From: Crossaster papposus
Lineage: Eukaryota > Echinodermata > Asteroidea > Velatida > Solasteridae
Reading direction: 5' to 3'
Assembly (NCBI GenBank): GCA_037893245.1
Contig: JBAIAA010000009.1
Location: 496,001 to 560,000 of the forward strand
DNA: 64,000 nucleotides
The number at the start of each line of letters is the position of its first letter. Position 1 is the stretch's first letter. Positions 40,777-52,441 of this stretch are shown here, in pieces. Made by a program: the position numbers and the translations under genes. The notes under the pieces are model-generated. The model worked only from the letters and a program-made list of their open reading frames with translations, was not told the origin of the DNA and did no database searches.

Positions 40777-41154
40777 ATGACTGGACGAGGAAAGAGCGGA
40801 AAAGCAAGAAGCAAGGCCAGGAGCAGGTCCTCAAGGGCGGGACTGCAGTTCCCCGTGGGTCGCGTTCATCGATTTTTGCGAAGGGGCAACTACGCTGAGC
40901 GGGTTGGAGCCGGTGCACCGGTCTACCTGGCAGCCGTGATGGAATACCTGACCGCGGAGATCCTGGAGCTGGCCGGTAACGCAGCACGAGACAATAAGAA
41001 GACGAGAATTAACCCTCGACATCTGCAGCTTGCTATACGCAACGACGAAGAGCTTAACAAGTTGATGAGTGGGGTTACCATCGCGCAAGGCGGTGTGCTT
41101 CCCAACATCCAGCAAGTACTTCTGCCCAAAAAGACTGCCAAAGTATCAAAGTAA
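40777..41154 (+). CDS. H2A: Histone H2A (type II)
   Basis: 125 residues, identical to type I H2A except KKTAKVSK for KKAAKVSK near the C-terminus, which is also the sea urchin form. An in-frame ATG at 40510 would extend it by 89 residues into the spacer and is not credible. The CCAAT pair is intact; stem-loop at 41194-41209. Confidence 0.97.
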   Translation: MTGRGKSGKARSKARSRSSRAGLQFPVGRVHRFLRRGNYAERVGAGAPVYLAAVMEYLTAEILELAGNAARDNKKTRINPRHLQLAIRNDEELNKLMSGVTIAQGGVLPNIQQVLLPKKTAKVSK

Positions 41155-41193
41155 TACAAACAAATTACTTTGCCTCCACAAACAAAACCAAAA

Positions 41194-41209
41194 GGCTCTT
41201 TTCAGGGCC
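41194..41209 (+). terminator. Histone 3' stem-loop, H2A type II
   Basis: GGCTCTTTTCAGGGCC; the purine-rich element follows. Confidence 0.93.
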
Positions 41210-42551
41210 ACCACATATTTACAAGAGAGAAACGCCGCTGTCTGTCTGTCTGTCTGTTCTTCATTTTTAAATAAATTTTTAAAAGATATTAAGAAAGTGT
41301 TTGTTGTCATCCGGGCGCGCGTGCGTTTTAACTTGTATCCCGGCGACCTTCATATAAAAACTAGTTCATTAAATATGCAACGCGCGCACTGTGACTTCAA
41401 CAAAGCAAAAATAAATACGCGCTGTGTCTGTACTCTATATATATACATGTACTACGCGTACTGTACAGTACATGCATGTTCAGTTTGTAAAAGTACGTGA
41501 ATGATAATATACCCGCGACCCAGCACATCAAAATCAAGAATAAGTCGGAAAAAGACTTTCGGAGATATAAATATAATAAGATTGCAAATTCAATAAGCTT
41601 TGTAATGACATCCATCACAAGCCTTTAGCTCGGAAAATATTGGTTACGAGTTACAGACTGGGGATGGGTATCATTAGAAAGCCTATGGAATTTCAAATGT
41701 TACTATGTACATATTGTGAATTGTCATTTCCCGCTTATTATTGATTTTGATATCCTGGGTCACATTTTCATAGATTTAACAAAAACATTGGAAATGTGTG
41801 GTCTATTAGCTTCGTTTTCGTGTTCTGTCTTACCTGGGCCCAATTTCATAACAAATGTAAGCACAACATTTTGCTTAGCATGAAACATTTTCCTTGGCCA
41901 AACTGAAGATTTCCGAACACGTTTTATTGACGGTCGTGAATTCTCGTTAACGTTCGCGACTACAATTTCGACGTCTGGGTGTACACAATTAAATAGTCAG
42001 GCCATAGAACCAGACTATTTTCACCGCCCACAAAGTGGGACATTTAGGTTCTGCTTGAAAACAAATAAACCGGCGTGAACGGTAAACGATCGAGGCGCGG
42101 TTGTGCCAAAGGGCGCCATCTATCGGCACGCTCGTACCGGTAGGTCTGTGTGTATTTACAGCGGCGAGGCGCAGTGCAGCATGGCGATAATTTTGATACC
42201 AGCCGCATTTTTCCAGATTTTCAAGTGACTTTTGGTTTAAAAAAATGAATTTGTAAAAGAATATTGTCGATGTGTATGAAAATGTGTTATGAAAACCCCC
42301 CAAGCTCATGAATATTGATGTAAATTAACGTGCCAAAAGTTGGTAATTTCTATAAACGGGTTTGCGTCGGGCTCTGTGAGAAGTCCTTTTCTTGACCCCA
42401 AATACACAAATTAGAAAAGTTAAAATAAGAATATTATTCGGATGAGAACAATGGGCGGGGGAATCAATTTGCATGCATAATTCCAGAGCGCCCTATTGGT
42501 TCAATGTCAATCGTTATCGCTTCTCGGCCTTTTGGCTAAGATCATGTGTAG

Positions 42552-43152
42552 TTTTTTTGCTCCCGTGATCTTGAAGCGTAGTCAAGTTTTGTCGTACTAA
42601 ACTGATATTTTTTGTATATCAGTTTATTCCGTTTGTTTTATAGACCAGGTTGGTCTTATTTTCGCCAAATTTCTTAGTATTTTTGGTTGTTGTTTTGGAG
42701 GTTTTTAGTTTTGGTTTTTGGTCGCTGGCTGTATACGCAGTGCTGTAGCAGCCAGCGCCATTCGTTTACGTACAGCCTTTGTTCCCCCCGTGTAAGTCCA
42801 CGGGGCCATAGGTTTGTACACGTTTCTTTGTCCGTCCGTACAGTGTACGGTTTTTCCTTTGTTGTTCATTTACCCGTGGCGCTTACATAACACCAGTTGT
42901 GTGTGTAGTGCTACGGGTTTATCTATTTCTTTGTGTGTGTAGGCAATAAGTCTTGCCTTCACGCCATTTTTTGTACATAGACTAGTGCGGTACATGGGTG
43001 TACTGCGCGTGTATTTGTTTTTAATACACGGCGCGTGTATATCTATTACTTTCTAGTTTAGCTGGACTAGGCAGTTGCTAGTCCAGCCTTTTTAAATACC
43101 CAGGAGGTTTTTTCCTTTCTTGGTATTTTGTATTCTTTGGATTATTTCCAGT
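42552..43152 (+). promoter_or_regulatory. Hairpin-rich 5' UTR of element B1
   Basis: A string of at least seven perfect or near-perfect hairpins: 42598-42624 (AAACTGATAT/ATATCAGTTT), 42643-42655, 42724-42756 (GCTGGCTG/CAGCCAGC), 42784-42805, 42872-42918 (ACCCGT.../ACGGGT), 42942-42957 and 43061-43087 (GCTGGACTAG/CTAGTCCAGC). All are kept in B2 (from 45062) and largely in B3 (from 57281). This could be a ribozyme, an IRES or an RNA-packaging region. The function is not known from sequence. Confidence 0.6.
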
Positions 43153-44808
43153 ATGGCTGGAAGTAATACTTCTAGTGCTAGGCGTCCCCGCGCTTTCGAA
43201 CTTAGTTTCGATGGCAAGGAGACGCCTAGCGATGTCTTTAAGGTCCTCCGGGGGATTGGGATTGTCCCGTCCTCCCACCTGGAGGCCTTACAACCCCTTT
43301 CCGGCGGCCGGTTTGACCTTACGTTCAGATCGGCCGTCTTGGCTCGTCGTTTCGAGCTTGATCTGGACCAGCTTCCTGGGTGTCGAGTTACATCTTTCGA
43401 CATGAAGCTGGTCTCAGTAAATTATGTGGAGATGGATCTTGACGACAATGTCGTCAGATCCATTCTCTCTAGGTACGGCAGGGTCCATAAGGGTAGGTTT
43501 TTGACCTACCCCGAGGAGCCTGCCGTATTTACTGGCACCCGGCAATACTTAATGTCGGGTGTCAGGTCCATTCCGTCGGTTCTCCGCATCGGGGATCGCA
43601 ATGCCTGGGTCGGCCACTCTGGTCAGACTCGGACTTGCGCCCGATGCGGAAGCCCTGGCCACTCTGCAAGCAAATGTATCACCGTAAGGTGTTACAAATG
43701 CTTGCAGTTGGGTCATCCCTCCGGGGAGTGCCCCAACAGGGTGGTGTGCACGTTCTGCGGGGACGAGGGGCACGGTTTTAAACTGTGCCCTAAGTCCTTC
43801 GCAGATAGGGTGCGTCCCGCCAAACGGTGGGCTGATGTGGTGGTGCAGGGGAAATCTGCCCCTGCACAGCATAAGGGGGAGGCTTCTCCGCCTCTTGAGG
43901 CGCCCACACTTGTGGGCGCCGAGAAGGTGGTGAGCCCTTCCTCTTCCTCTAGCTCCGAGCCCGGTCCGTCGGGCTCGGAGACTGTAACGGTGTCCGATGC
44001 CAATATGGTATCGGACTTTGAATTGCCTCGAGCACCGTGTCTTCGGTGCTCGAAGGATGCCGGTCCTCTACGATCCGCGGAAGGGTGGCTTTGTTTCCAC
44101 TGCGACCGCTGGATCACGAGGACCGTTAAGTTCAGCTTTGTCGGTTGCGCCGGCTGCATGGGAGACGACGCTGAGGCCGTTGTCTCTTGTGACACCGTTG
44201 AGTGTCAGGCCGCCGCGATCGATAAAGCTGTTCCTTTTGTCCCTGTATCAAGGAAGGGGAAGGCGAAGAAGAAGAAGAAGAGGTCGCGAGACCCTTCTTC
44301 TGACTCGGATGCCCCCTCTTCCAAAATACAGGGAACTAACCTCTCAGACTCTCAGGAGTCTGAGATGGTATTAGACGAGCCGATTGGCTCGTCTAAAACC
44401 ACCACCGGCTCCCTAAACAACACCGAGGGTGGCACCGGGGTGGAGGTAACCCCGGAGACCTCTAATGAGCCTTTCCGGAGTCGACCTTTAGATCAGGCCA
44501 TGGCCAAAATGCACAAACTCAAGGTCCCCGGGATTGGGAACCAGGCACTTGTCTGCTACCCTCCGCGGGGCTGCGAGGCTGAGTTCTTCGATTGGGGGGA
44601 GTTTGTTGCACACCTGCAGAGGGTCCACGGTCGTAAGCCACGGATCCGCTGCGAGGTGTGTGGCTTCAAGTTACCGGCTCCGTTGTCGTCTCCGGACTTT
44701 TGGGCTGGCCATCTGGCCCAGGAGCATACTCAGTATGTTCTGGACACAGATAGTGCCAGCCTTGTTAAGTTGTTTGATATGCGTGTCCGTTTTCCGAAAG
44801 TCGTTTAG
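43153..44808 (+). CDS. Gag-like ORF1 with CCHC knuckles and C2H2 fingers (B1)
   Basis: 551 residues from MAGSNTSS. An ATG at 43120 would add 11 residues. Residues 1-155 form an RRM/Gag-like region (RRPRAFELSFDGKE; VEMDLDDNVVRSILSRYGRV). Three CCHC knuckles lie at 162-175, 180-193 and 199-212, the same spacing as in family A, so the families are related. After a Ser-rich linker comes an eight-Cys module (C296/C299, C314/C317, C332/C335, C346/C351), then a basic NLS-like [13 protein letters not shown] at about 368-380. Two C2H2-type fingers follow: C468-x5-C474-x12-H487-x4-H492 and C500-x2-C503-x16-H520-x4-H525. C2H2 fingers are unusual in a Gag-like ORF1 and might bind the U2 target DNA. The ORF is uninterrupted. 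Confidence 0.88.
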   Translation: MAGSNTSSARRPRAFELSFDGKETPSDVFKVLRGIGIVPSSHLEALQPLSGGRFDLTFRSAVLARRFELDLDQLPGCRVTSFDMKLVSVNYVEMDLDDNVVRSILSRYGRVHKGRFLTYPEEPAVFTGTRQYLMSGVRSIPSVLRIGDRNAWVGHSGQTRTCARCGSPGHSASKCITVRCYKCLQLGHPSGECPNRVVCTFCGDEGHGFKLCPKSFADRVRPAKRWADVVVQGKSAPAQHKGEASPPLEAPTLVGAEKVVSPSSSSSSEPGPSGSETVTVSDANMVSDFELPRAPCLRCSKDAGPLRSAEGWLCFHCDRWITRTVKFSFVGCAGCMGDDAEAVVSCDTVECQAAAIDKAVPFVPVSRKGKAKKKKKRSRDPSSDSDAPSSKIQGTNLSDSQESEMVLDEPIGSSKTTTGSLNNTEGGTGVEVTPETSNEPFRSRPLDQAMAKMHKLKVPGIGNQALVCYPPRGCEAEFFDWGEFVAHLQRVHGRKPRIRCEVCGFKLPAPLSSPDFWAGHLAQEHTQYVLDTDSASLVKLFDMRVRFPKVV

Positions 44809-46617
44809 TCCTTTTTGTTGTCTTGTAGTTGATAGTATGTATTTTGTTTGTATACGTTCCATGGCAGAGAGTTAGGGTCGTACCCTACCACGGTGATGCG
44901 TGGGTAGCGTGGCTACACTCTCTGTCTGTACCGTCCTGTTTTGGTGATTGTTGTTTATTCCGGTTACGGGCAGGGGGGCTCGAGACCCCACTACACTGTA
45001 GTTCGGCGATTTGGTAAGTCGACCTGCCCGGGGCATTCTTCAGCCCCAAATCAAAAAACAGTTTTTTTGCTCCCGTGATCTTGAAGCGTAGTCAAGTTTT
45101 GTCGTACTAAACTGATATTTTTTGTATATCAGTTTATTCCGTTTGTTTTATAGACCAGGTTGGTCTTATTTTCGCCAAATTTCTTAGTATTTTTGGTTGT
45201 TGTTTTGGAGGTTTTTAGTTTTGGTTTTTGGTCGCTGGCTGTATACGCAGTGCTGTAGCAGCCAGCGCCATTCGTTTACGTACAGCCTTTGTTCTCCCCG
45301 TGGAAGTCCACGGGCCCATAGGTTTGTACGTATTTCTTTGTTCTTCCCGTACAGTGTACGGCTTTTCCTTTGTTGTTCATTTACCCGTGGCGCTTACATA
45401 ACACCAGTTGTGTGTGTAGTGCTACGGGTTTTTCCTATTTCTTTATGTGGGTGAAGGCAATAAGTCTTGCCTTCACGCCATTTTTGTATATACAATAGTG
45501 TTGTATATGTGCCGCGCTTGTATTTTGCTTTATACATAGCGCGTGTGCTTATACTTTACTTTCTTGTTTAGCTGGACTAGGCAGTTGCTAGTCCAGCCTT
45601 TTTTAAATACCCAGGAGGTTTTTTCCTTTCTTGGTATTTTGTATTCTTTGGATTATTTCCAGTATGGCTGGAAGTAATACTTCTAGTGCTAGGCGTCCCC
45701 GCGCTTTCGAACTTAGTTTCGATGGCAAGGAGACGCCTAGCGATGTCTTTAAGGTCCTCCGGGGGATTGGGATTGTCCCGTCCTCCCACCTGGAGGCCTT
45801 ACAACCCCTTTCCGGCGGCCGGTTTGACCTTACGTTCAAATCGGCCGTCTTTGCTCGTCGTTTCGAGCTTGATCTGGACCAGCTTCCTGGGTGTCGAGTT
45901 ACATCTTTCGACATGAAGCTGGTCTCAGTAAATTATGTGGAGATGGATCTTGACGACAATGTCGTCAGATCCATTCTCTCTAGGTACGGCAGGGTCCATA
46001 AGGGTAGGTTTTTGACCTACCCCGAGGAGCCTGCCGTATTTACTGGCACCCGGCAATACTTAATGTCGGGTGTCAGGTCCATTCCGTCGGTTCTCCGCAT
46101 CGGGGATCGCAATGCCTGGGTCGGCCACTCTGGTCAGACTCGGACTTGCGCCCGATGCGGAAGCCCTGGCCACTCTGCGAGCAAATGTATCACCGTAAGG
46201 TGTTACAAATGCTTGCAGTTGGGTCATCCCTCCGGGGAGTGCCCCAACAGGGTGGTGTGCACGCTCTGCGGGGACGAGGGGCACGGTTTTAAACTGTGCC
46301 CTAAGTCCTTCGCAGATAGGGTGCGTCCCGCCAAACGGTGGGCTGATGTGGTGGTGCAGAGGAAATCTGCCCCTGCACAGCATAAGGGGGAGGCTTCTCC
46401 GCCTCTTGAGGCGCCCACACTTGTGGGCGCCGAGAAGGTGGTGAGCCCTTCCTCTTCCTCTAGCTCCGAGCCCGGTCCGTCGGGCTCGGAGACTGTAACG
46501 GTGTTCGATACCAATATGCCCTTACGAAAATGTCCTGTGGTATTCCTGTGGTATACCACACAATTACCACAGGACAGTCAAATACCACACAAATTTGTGT
46601 GGTATGTACCACAGGAC

Positions 46618-47260
46618 ATTGCTGCCCTGTGGTATTCCTGTGGTAATAAAATTAGATACCACACAAATTACCACAGGACAGTCATACAAAATGGTTTTGT
46701 GTGGTAATATACCACAGGATAGAGATGTCCTGTGGTATTCCTGTGGTATTTACTTGGATATCACACAAATTACCACAGGGCATGTCATACAAAATGGTTT
46801 TGTGTGGTAATATACCATAGGATACTACAGGACATTGCTGCCCTGTGGTATTCCTGTGGTAATAAAATTAGATACCACACAAATTACCACAGGACAGTCA
46901 TACAAAATGGTTTTGTGTGGTAATATACCACAGGATAGAGATCGATGTCCTGTGGTATTCCTGTGGTATTTACTTGGATATCACACAAATTACCACAGGG
47001 CATGTCATACAAAATGGTTTTGTGTGGTAATATACCATAGGATACTACAGGACATTGCTGCCCTGTGGTATTCCTGTGGTAATAAAATTAGATACCACAC
47101 AAATTACCACAGGACAGTCATACAAAATGGTTTTGTGTGGTAATATACCACAGGATAGAGATGTCCTGTGGTATTCCTGTGGTATTTACTTGGATATCAC
47201 ACAAATTACCACAGGGCATGTCATCATGGTTTTGTGTGGTAATATACCATAGGATACTAC
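46618..47260 (+). repeat. ~215-220-bp tandem repeat within TIR element 1
   Basis: About three units starting cattgctgccctgtgg at 46618, 46833 and 47053. Each is itself built from TGTGGTA palindromes. Confidence 0.85.
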
Positions 47261-47689
47261 AGGATAGAGATGTCCTGTGGTATATTCCTGTGGTATTTAC
47301 TTAGATACCACACAAATTACCACAGGACACAAACATGTCATACAAAATGGTTCTGTGTGGTAATAAGTACCACAGGACATCTCTGCCCTGTGGTACTCAT
47401 GTGTTGTAAATATCAAGAGACCACACAAGGACAGTCAAGTACCGCAATATTGCCGTTTCTCACATCTCTGTCCTGTGGTATCCCTGTGGTAAATGCTGAG
47501 ATAACACACAAATTAAAGACATTGAAGTACTACATAATTAGTTCCCATCTTGTTGCCCTGTGGTATCCCTGTGGTATCCCTGTGGTACAAACTGAGATAC
47601 CACACAGTACACATCGTACCACATAGATTGGGTTCGTATCTCTGTCCTGTGGTATCCCTGTGGTACTCGAGTTAGATTTACTTTTGCTG

Positions 47690-49480
47690 TAATTTTCATA
47701 GGGATTTTAATTTTGAGGGCAGGTAGAAATGGTAAATTGTTTCACAGAACTGTCTGCGTTGTTTTTTGTGGACGCTGGAAGAAGATACCAGACAAGAAAT
47801 GCTGTTCTTATTCCAGTTAATACACACATCACACAATCTCAAACTAAATGCTTATCTCTCAGTCATTGTGTACATATACTGTACACAGCTCTGGTGCAGT
47901 ATAGGCACACAATGGCTTGTGGTTGTCTTGCAAGGACACATAATGCCCTTTGACCCCTATGCAAGTCTCAAGGTGCAATGACCTTGCATTAACTCTAGGC
48001 TTGGCTACTCCACTGCACATGCTGCATTTTGAATTGGGTTGGGGAAAGAGCAGTTTATCAGTGGTATATGTACATCAATGTTTGCTAGAAAACTGCAACT
48101 ATTCATAGTATAATGGTGACCCAGAACTGCCAAAATGTATCTCACATGCCTGTCAAGATATCATGACCAAATGACTTGAGTTTATGTATGTTTTGGTTGA
48201 AAACATAAGGCTTTCATTTGGACAGAACTTCACTGCATTCTGCATATAGTCTTGCTGTCATGGCTGTCGGTTGACTCGGTTGTGTGGTAAGTTTTTTGTA
48301 TTGACTTCAACGTTTAACATTTATATCGTGTCAATCTTTTATATACTTGTTGTGATCCTGTAATGTTAGTCAACTGATTGCTTATTCCAATATGCAACTT
48401 ACGATCAACACATTTGTGATCACATTGCATGTACTTTAGGGATAATAAGAAGACTTTATTAAAAACCAATGTAATGGAATATTAAAACATCATCATGGGT
48501 GCTAAAACAACTACAAACAATGTCAATGTAATGACTGAAAATTTTGAAGGCTGAAAAGACTAGGTTTGTGATTGGACTAGGTGTACGTCTTAAACTACGT
48601 TTGATTCTTTCATATTTATAGTCTTTGTTTTTTCCCTTGGTTTTGAACATTGTTAATGATTTGTCCTTTTTGTCCTTTTTATTTTTGTTCTCAATGCCAG
48701 GGAGTTGGTCAAGATTGAAGATCAGTTCAACCGTACTACTAGTGAAGAGATCAAATTTGTGGCTGCATGGTTGAAACAGATGTAGATGGGGGAATTCAGC
48801 GAACACCGAGAGGAGCATCGTACAGAGACTTTATAAATGAAGTCTTAATTGTTGATGTGATCGAACAAACTTGTGCATTATAAGGGTAAACTCTGGACAC
48901 TAAGAAATGTTGAAGGACTTTTTTGTGTATACATGTTCATTATTCCTTTTCGCATTCGCACCACAAAGATTTTAACAGCTACCGGTAATTATACTTGAAC
49001 ATAATTGTATTTGTAAGTCAAATACATTAGGTTTGAAACTAAGCAATCAGTAGTTTCTTTCCTCTTCTTGAATCAGTACAATTTGCAAATATCAAGCGAA
49101 GAGACTGTTCTATGACTTTTGTATCATCACATGTAAATTAAATGTGACAGAACCTACATTTATTTGTTTAAAAAACCCAATAAACCCTTCCACTTTACTT
49201 AATCAAATTACGCACAAGTTGACTCAGAAATATATATAAAATAACTTGCTGACTTGCTGTTATTACCGTAATTATAGTTTAAGGACATGAAACTTCATTG
49301 CAAAGAAATGTATGAATGCAAACAGTTGCTCCTTGAATCCAAAATTTGAATGTAACCTGAATCTACTTTGTTTGCTGTATATCTTAAAAATCGACACAAG
49401 TACATGTAGGATTGGTGGTGGTGGTGGTGGAAGGGCTTTCAATAAACAACAATCTAAAAGAGCATATTTAAAGGGTTTTA
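47690..49480. other. Unique interior of TIR element 1
   Basis: About 1.8 kb of AT-rich sequence without a recognisable gene. The longest plausible frame is a 119-residue one on the - strand (48459-48818) with a Lys-rich centre (KNKKDKKDKS); I recognise no domain in it. A (GGT)n run lies near 49412-49430. Confidence 0.5.
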
Positions 49481-49679
49481 GTGCATCACTTTAATTTCAA
49501 AGTGCCATGTTTTTACAGGAATATTCAACAAAAGAAAGTGGTACTCATTGAAAGGGAAATACCACATGATCGATACCACAGGAACAAGTACTGGGAACAT
49601 GTATCACAGGAACATGTTACCACAGGAATGGTACCACAGGAATATAGTACCACAGGTACCACAGGAATAGTTCAACAGG

Positions 49680-50000
49680 TACCGCAGGAAAAAAAGTACC
49701 GCAGGAAAAAAAGTACCGCAGGAAAAAAAGTACCGCAGGAAAAAAAGGACCGCAGGAAAAAAAGGGCCGCAGGAAAAAAAGGGCCGCAGGAAAAAAAGGA
49801 CCGCAGGAAAAAAAGGGCCGCAGGAAAAAAAGGACCGCAGGAAAAAAAGGACCGCAGGAAAAAAAGGACCGCAGGAAAAAAAGGACCGCAGGAAAAAAAG
49901 GACCGCAGGAAAAAAAGTACCGCAGGAAAAAAAGTACCGCAGGAAAAAAAGTACCGCAGGAAAAAAAGTACCGCAGGAAAAAAAGTACCGCAGGAAAAAG
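49680..50000 (+). repeat. 17-bp minisatellite in TIR element 1
   Basis: About 19 copies of gtaccgcaggaaaaaaa with variants ggaccgc and gggccgc. It derives from the element's own ACCACAGGAA subterminal motif (ACCGCAGGAA). Related variants are grouped (tacc at both ends, gacc/ggcc in the middle). Confidence 0.93.
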
Positions 50001-52058
50001 TACCACAGGAATTTGTCCTGTGGTAATGTCCCAAAAAATGACAGGACATTTCCTGTGGTACTGTCCTGTGGTATTTTTTGTGGTAATACCACAGGACATT
50101 TTCGTAAGGGTGGTATCGGACTTTGAATTGCCTCGAGCACCGTGTATTCGGTGCTCGAAGGATGCCGGTCCTCTACGATCCGCGGAAGGGTGGCTTTGTT
50201 TCCACTGCAAACGCCGGATCGTGAGGACCGTTAAGTTCAACTTTGTCGGTTGCGACGGCTGCATGGGAGACGACGCGGAAATCGTTGTCTCTTGTGACAC
50301 CGTTGGGTGTCAGGCCGCCGCGATCGATAGAGTTGTTCCTGCTGTCCCTGTATCAAAGAAGGGGAAGGCGAAGAAGAAGAAGAAGAGGTCGCGAGACCCT
50401 TCTTCTGACTCGGATGCCCCCTCTTCCAAAATACAGGGAACTAACCTCTCGGACTCTCCGGAGTCTGAGATGGTAGTAGACGAGCCGATTGGCTCGTCAA
50501 AAACCATTGCCGGCCCCCTAGGCGATAAGGGTGGCACCGGGGTGGAGGTAACCCCGGAGACCTCTAAGGAGCCTCTCCGGAGTCCCTCTTTAGACCCGGC
50601 CCGTCGGGCCCGGGTCAAACTTGTTGGGCTTAGCCTCCCCGGGTTTGGGAAGCGGGCAGTTGTCTGCTCCCTGGGCCCTTGCAGGGCTGAGTTCGTCAAT
50701 TGGACGGATTACACTGCTCATGTGCGGGGTGTCCACAGTCTTCCCCTCAGCGAGGGTGAGGCAGGGATTTCCTGCAAGATGTGTGGAGACGTGTTTGTGT
50801 CTCCGTGGAGATGGCTTAGCCATTTGGCCCAGTCACATACCCAGTATGTTCTGGATTCAGATGATGCTAGTATTGTCAAGTCGTTTGATATAGATATATT
50901 TGAAGCCGTTTAGTCACTCTTGTTGTCTTGTAGTTGATAGTATGTATTTTGTTTGTATACGTTCCATGGCAGAGAGTTAGGGTCGTACCCTACCACGGTA
51001 ATGCGTGGGTAGCGTGGCTACACTCTCTGTCTGTACCGTCCTGTTTTGGTGATATGTAAGTTTGTATATTTAGTAAAAAGGGCAGGGAGGCTCGTAGCCT
51101 CACGAACCTAGGTGTAGTGTGACTACCCTGTCCTAGGAGTCTTCTTTATGAAGACTCTAAAACCATCAAAAATAAGTATCTGTTCTTTTCAGCTTAATAT
51201 CTGAAACGCTGTTCATCGAACAGCCAGTATATTAATCTGATTTTTGGATTTGGGCCGTGGAATAGAGGCTTGCCTCGTCCCGGCCATGGGTTGGCCCGGT
51301 ATAGCAGTACATCCGGGATTCGGCCCACTCCCCTCGGGGAACATCAATTAATACAAAAACAGGTCTCGTCTATTATGTGTATTCCTATGTCGCCTCACTT
51401 TTACAAGTTCTTTCTTCGCTTTACTTCGTGGCTTTCTTATATTTGAACATTTCAATTTGTCTCAATTAAATAATTGTATAAAGACCGACCGATCTCTTTG
51501 TTTTTGGTTGATTTCTGATGAAAGGGAAAAACAACAACAACAAAAACAAACAAACACCCCGATCCTCTGCGACTGGTTTTTTTTTTTTTGGCGAAGATGT
51601 ATTAGATTTCTTTATCTTTTCCATATTTTTTAGAAATTCATATGATTTCATATAAATGTAGACTTTAAATGTTCTTTTTGTTTTTGGTCTTGTTTGTTTG
51701 AATTCCATTTTTGTTCTAAATACTGTATAGGTAATAATGCAGGGCCCTTTTTGATAGCTTTTTTTTTGTAAGTGATAAAACCTCAAATACAATAAATAGC
51801 AGTGCTTTTAACAGTTCAGTTTTTATGTTTGTATTCTAATGTTGCGATTATTCGTTTGCTTGCTTTCCTCTCTCTCTCTCTCTCTCTCGTTGACTGTTTA
51901 TTTCTCCTCTCGTGTCGTTATTTTGGGAGGGAAACCTCTGCCACGATTTGTTGTTAGAGGGCGCCCTGACTTTCGTTTGCCTTGCGTGCTCCTATCGCGT
52001 CCGCGCATAGGAGTGATATATAATACACTGCCTCGCCCATTCAATCGATCTAGTCTAG

Positions 52059-52406
<348 letters not shown>

Positions 52407-52441
52407 ATAGATGCATGATACATGCCATTTTCAAACCAAAC

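Larger units (their letters stand above)
42552..45060 (+). mobile_element. Family B ORF1-only retroelement, copy B1 (complete)
   Basis: A 2,509-bp element that starts ttttttt at the U2 cut and ends caaaaaaca, with one target G (45061) before the next copy. It has a 600-nt structured 5' UTR, one long ORF (43153-44808) and a 250-nt 3' UTR. There is no RT or endonuclease, although both ends are intact. The last ~170 bp are shared with the fragments ending at 19065 and 37254, as expected if a partner RT recognises the 3' end. Confidence 0.88.
46519..50110. mobile_element. TIR DNA element 1 (TCCTGTGGTA subterminal repeats)
   Basis: 3,592 bp, with a perfect 26-bp terminal inverted repeat (CCCTTACGAAAATG then TCCTGTGGTATT). 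A 2-bp duplication, TG (46517-46518 and 50111-50112), flanks it. The uninterrupted site is seen in B1 (aatatggtatcgg). Each end carries several hundred bases of TCCTGTGGTA and its complement TACCACAGGA. No transposase is recognisable, so it is probably non-autonomous. Long subterminal repeats and a 2-bp duplication fit CACTA/EnSpm-like elements best, but the termini are not CACTA. Confidence 0.85.
45664..50913 (+). pseudogene. Family B ORF1 interrupted by TIR element (B2)
   Basis: N-terminal part 45664-46518 has the RRM-like region and all three CCHC knuckles. The C-terminal part 50113-50913 has the Cys-rich module (PRAPCIRCSKDAG), the KKKKK stretch and both C2H2 fingers (VCSLGPC...HVRGVH; CKMCGDVF...HLAQSH). 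Spacing in the first finger differs from B1 (C-x4-C), but all metal ligands are kept despite many other changes, which suggests past selection on the fingers. The nested element destroys the frame. Confidence 0.85.
45062..51175 (+). mobile_element. Family B retroelement, copy B2, with nested DNA element
   Basis: It lies head to tail directly behind B1, separated by a single G. The 5' UTR and the ORF up to 46518 are nearly identical to B1. A 3,592-bp TIR element interrupts the ORF. After it the B sequence resumes (50113-51175) but is much more diverged from B1, with a different 3' UTR end (aaaaccatcaaaaata). The copy is a mosaic of two B subfamilies. Confidence 0.87.
42516..51333 (+). pseudogene. 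U2: U2 snRNA gene split by two tandem family B elements
   Basis: 5' half 42516-42551 (to GTGTAG) and 3' half 51176-51333 (from GTATCTG). No U2 bases are lost. 8.6 kb of transposable elements separate the halves. Confidence 0.93.

Noticed and set aside
49481-50026. 181-residue Lys/Arg-rich ORF
   Set aside because: Translation of the 17-bp minisatellite.
46519-50110. CACTA/EnSpm assignment of the TIR elements
   Set aside because: Design fits, but the termini are CCC(T/A)TAC and no transposase is visible; left unclassified.
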